Origin: CANHCC01 sp040381555
GTDB taxonomy: Bacteria; Bacteroidota; Bacteroidia; J057; RFSG01
Length of the DNA stretch: 31,757 bases
NCBI GenBank assembly: GCA_040381555.1
Contig: JBEIHC010000019.1
Span: 1-31,757 of the forward strand
Direction of reading: 5' to 3'
The notes below the pieces were generated by a model. It saw only the letters and a list, made by a program, of their open reading frames with translations. It searched no databases and was not told where the DNA came from. The translations under genes and the position numbers were made by a program. How positions within the stretch are numbered: position 1 is the stretch's first letter; each line of letters starts with the position of its first letter. Positions 31,591 to 31,757 of this stretch are shown here, one piece after another.

Positions 31591-31757
31591 GCTTAGGGTA
31601 AGCCATTGCTTGGGGTAAGTCATTACTTAGGGTAAGTCATTGCTTGGGGTAAGCCATTAGTTAGGGTAAGTCATTGCTTAGGGTAAGCCATTGCTTAGGG
31701 TAAGTCATTGCTTAGGGTAAGCCATTGCTTAGGGTAAGTCATTGCTTAGGGTAAGTC
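31591..31757. repeat. 17-bp tandem array with internal dyad, running off the right edge
   Basis: Nine full units and a 14-base partial unit of GCTTAGGGTAAGCCATT occur, where the sixth base from the end is C or T. TAAGCCATTGCTTA across each junction is a five-base inverted repeat with a four-base gap; the T variant breaks one pair (G-U in RNA). Units 6-9 alternate as two identical 34-base dimers, a sign of amplification by dimer. It is untranslatable as a gene and lacks spacers. The total size is unknown because the window ends inside it. Confidence 0.95.

Overview
The window looks like a chromosomal segment of a member of the Bacteroidota. Three proteins end in type IX secretion (T9SS) C-terminal sorting domains. 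There are several short lipoproteins, promoter-like boxes close to the Bacteroidota TAnnTTTG -7 element, few clear Shine-Dalgarno sequences, and Gln directly after nearly every predicted signal-peptidase I site. Base composition is moderately AT-rich. I see no rRNA, tRNA or CRISPR array. The genus cannot be fixed from this sequence alone.

Left edge (1-989): the 5' end of an IS3-family transposase gene runs off the edge. It is followed by a gene-poor stretch with palindromes and a degenerate interspersed repeat, and by a decayed ArsR-type regulator with a frameshift and a short C-terminus. Next comes a compact forward operon (990-5385): a Fur-family regulator, a STAS-domain protein, purA, pabB and a family 2 glycosyltransferase, closed by a perfect palindrome at the stop codon. 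A class III CoA-transferase follows. Convergent to it are cysS and an M28 peptidase-fold lipoprotein that resembles type II glutaminyl cyclases.

Middle (9185-19233): an outer-membrane-like protein and an S41 protease lipoprotein form a forward pair. On the reverse strand lie a cation diffusion facilitator, an FkbM-type methyltransferase and two large (about 1000-residue) tandem-repeat T9SS proteins that look like diverged paralogues.

Right part (19357-31757): a small conserved-looking protein of unknown role, a polytopic membrane protein, a repeat-rich intergenic region (six 82-bp units plus seven heptamers), ispH and cmk as a coupled reverse pair, and a coupled forward trio (outer-membrane-like protein, small lipoprotein, atypical cytochrome/beta-propeller lipoprotein). 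Then come an FG-GAP/VCBS T9SS protein, parE on the reverse strand and, divergent from it, an Rpn/PD-(D/E)XK nuclease gene. That gene is followed by a 17-bp tandem array that runs off the right edge.

Most genes are housekeeping or envelope genes. The most unusual material is intergenic: three tandem-repeat systems, a family of GTGC(A/T)GCAC palindromes at gene ends, and a recurrent layout with a promoter-like box only 3-5 nt from the start codon, which suggests leaderless transcripts. The combination of a glutaminyl-cyclase-like lipoprotein with five exported proteins that all start with Gln after cleavage is a coherent functional theme.
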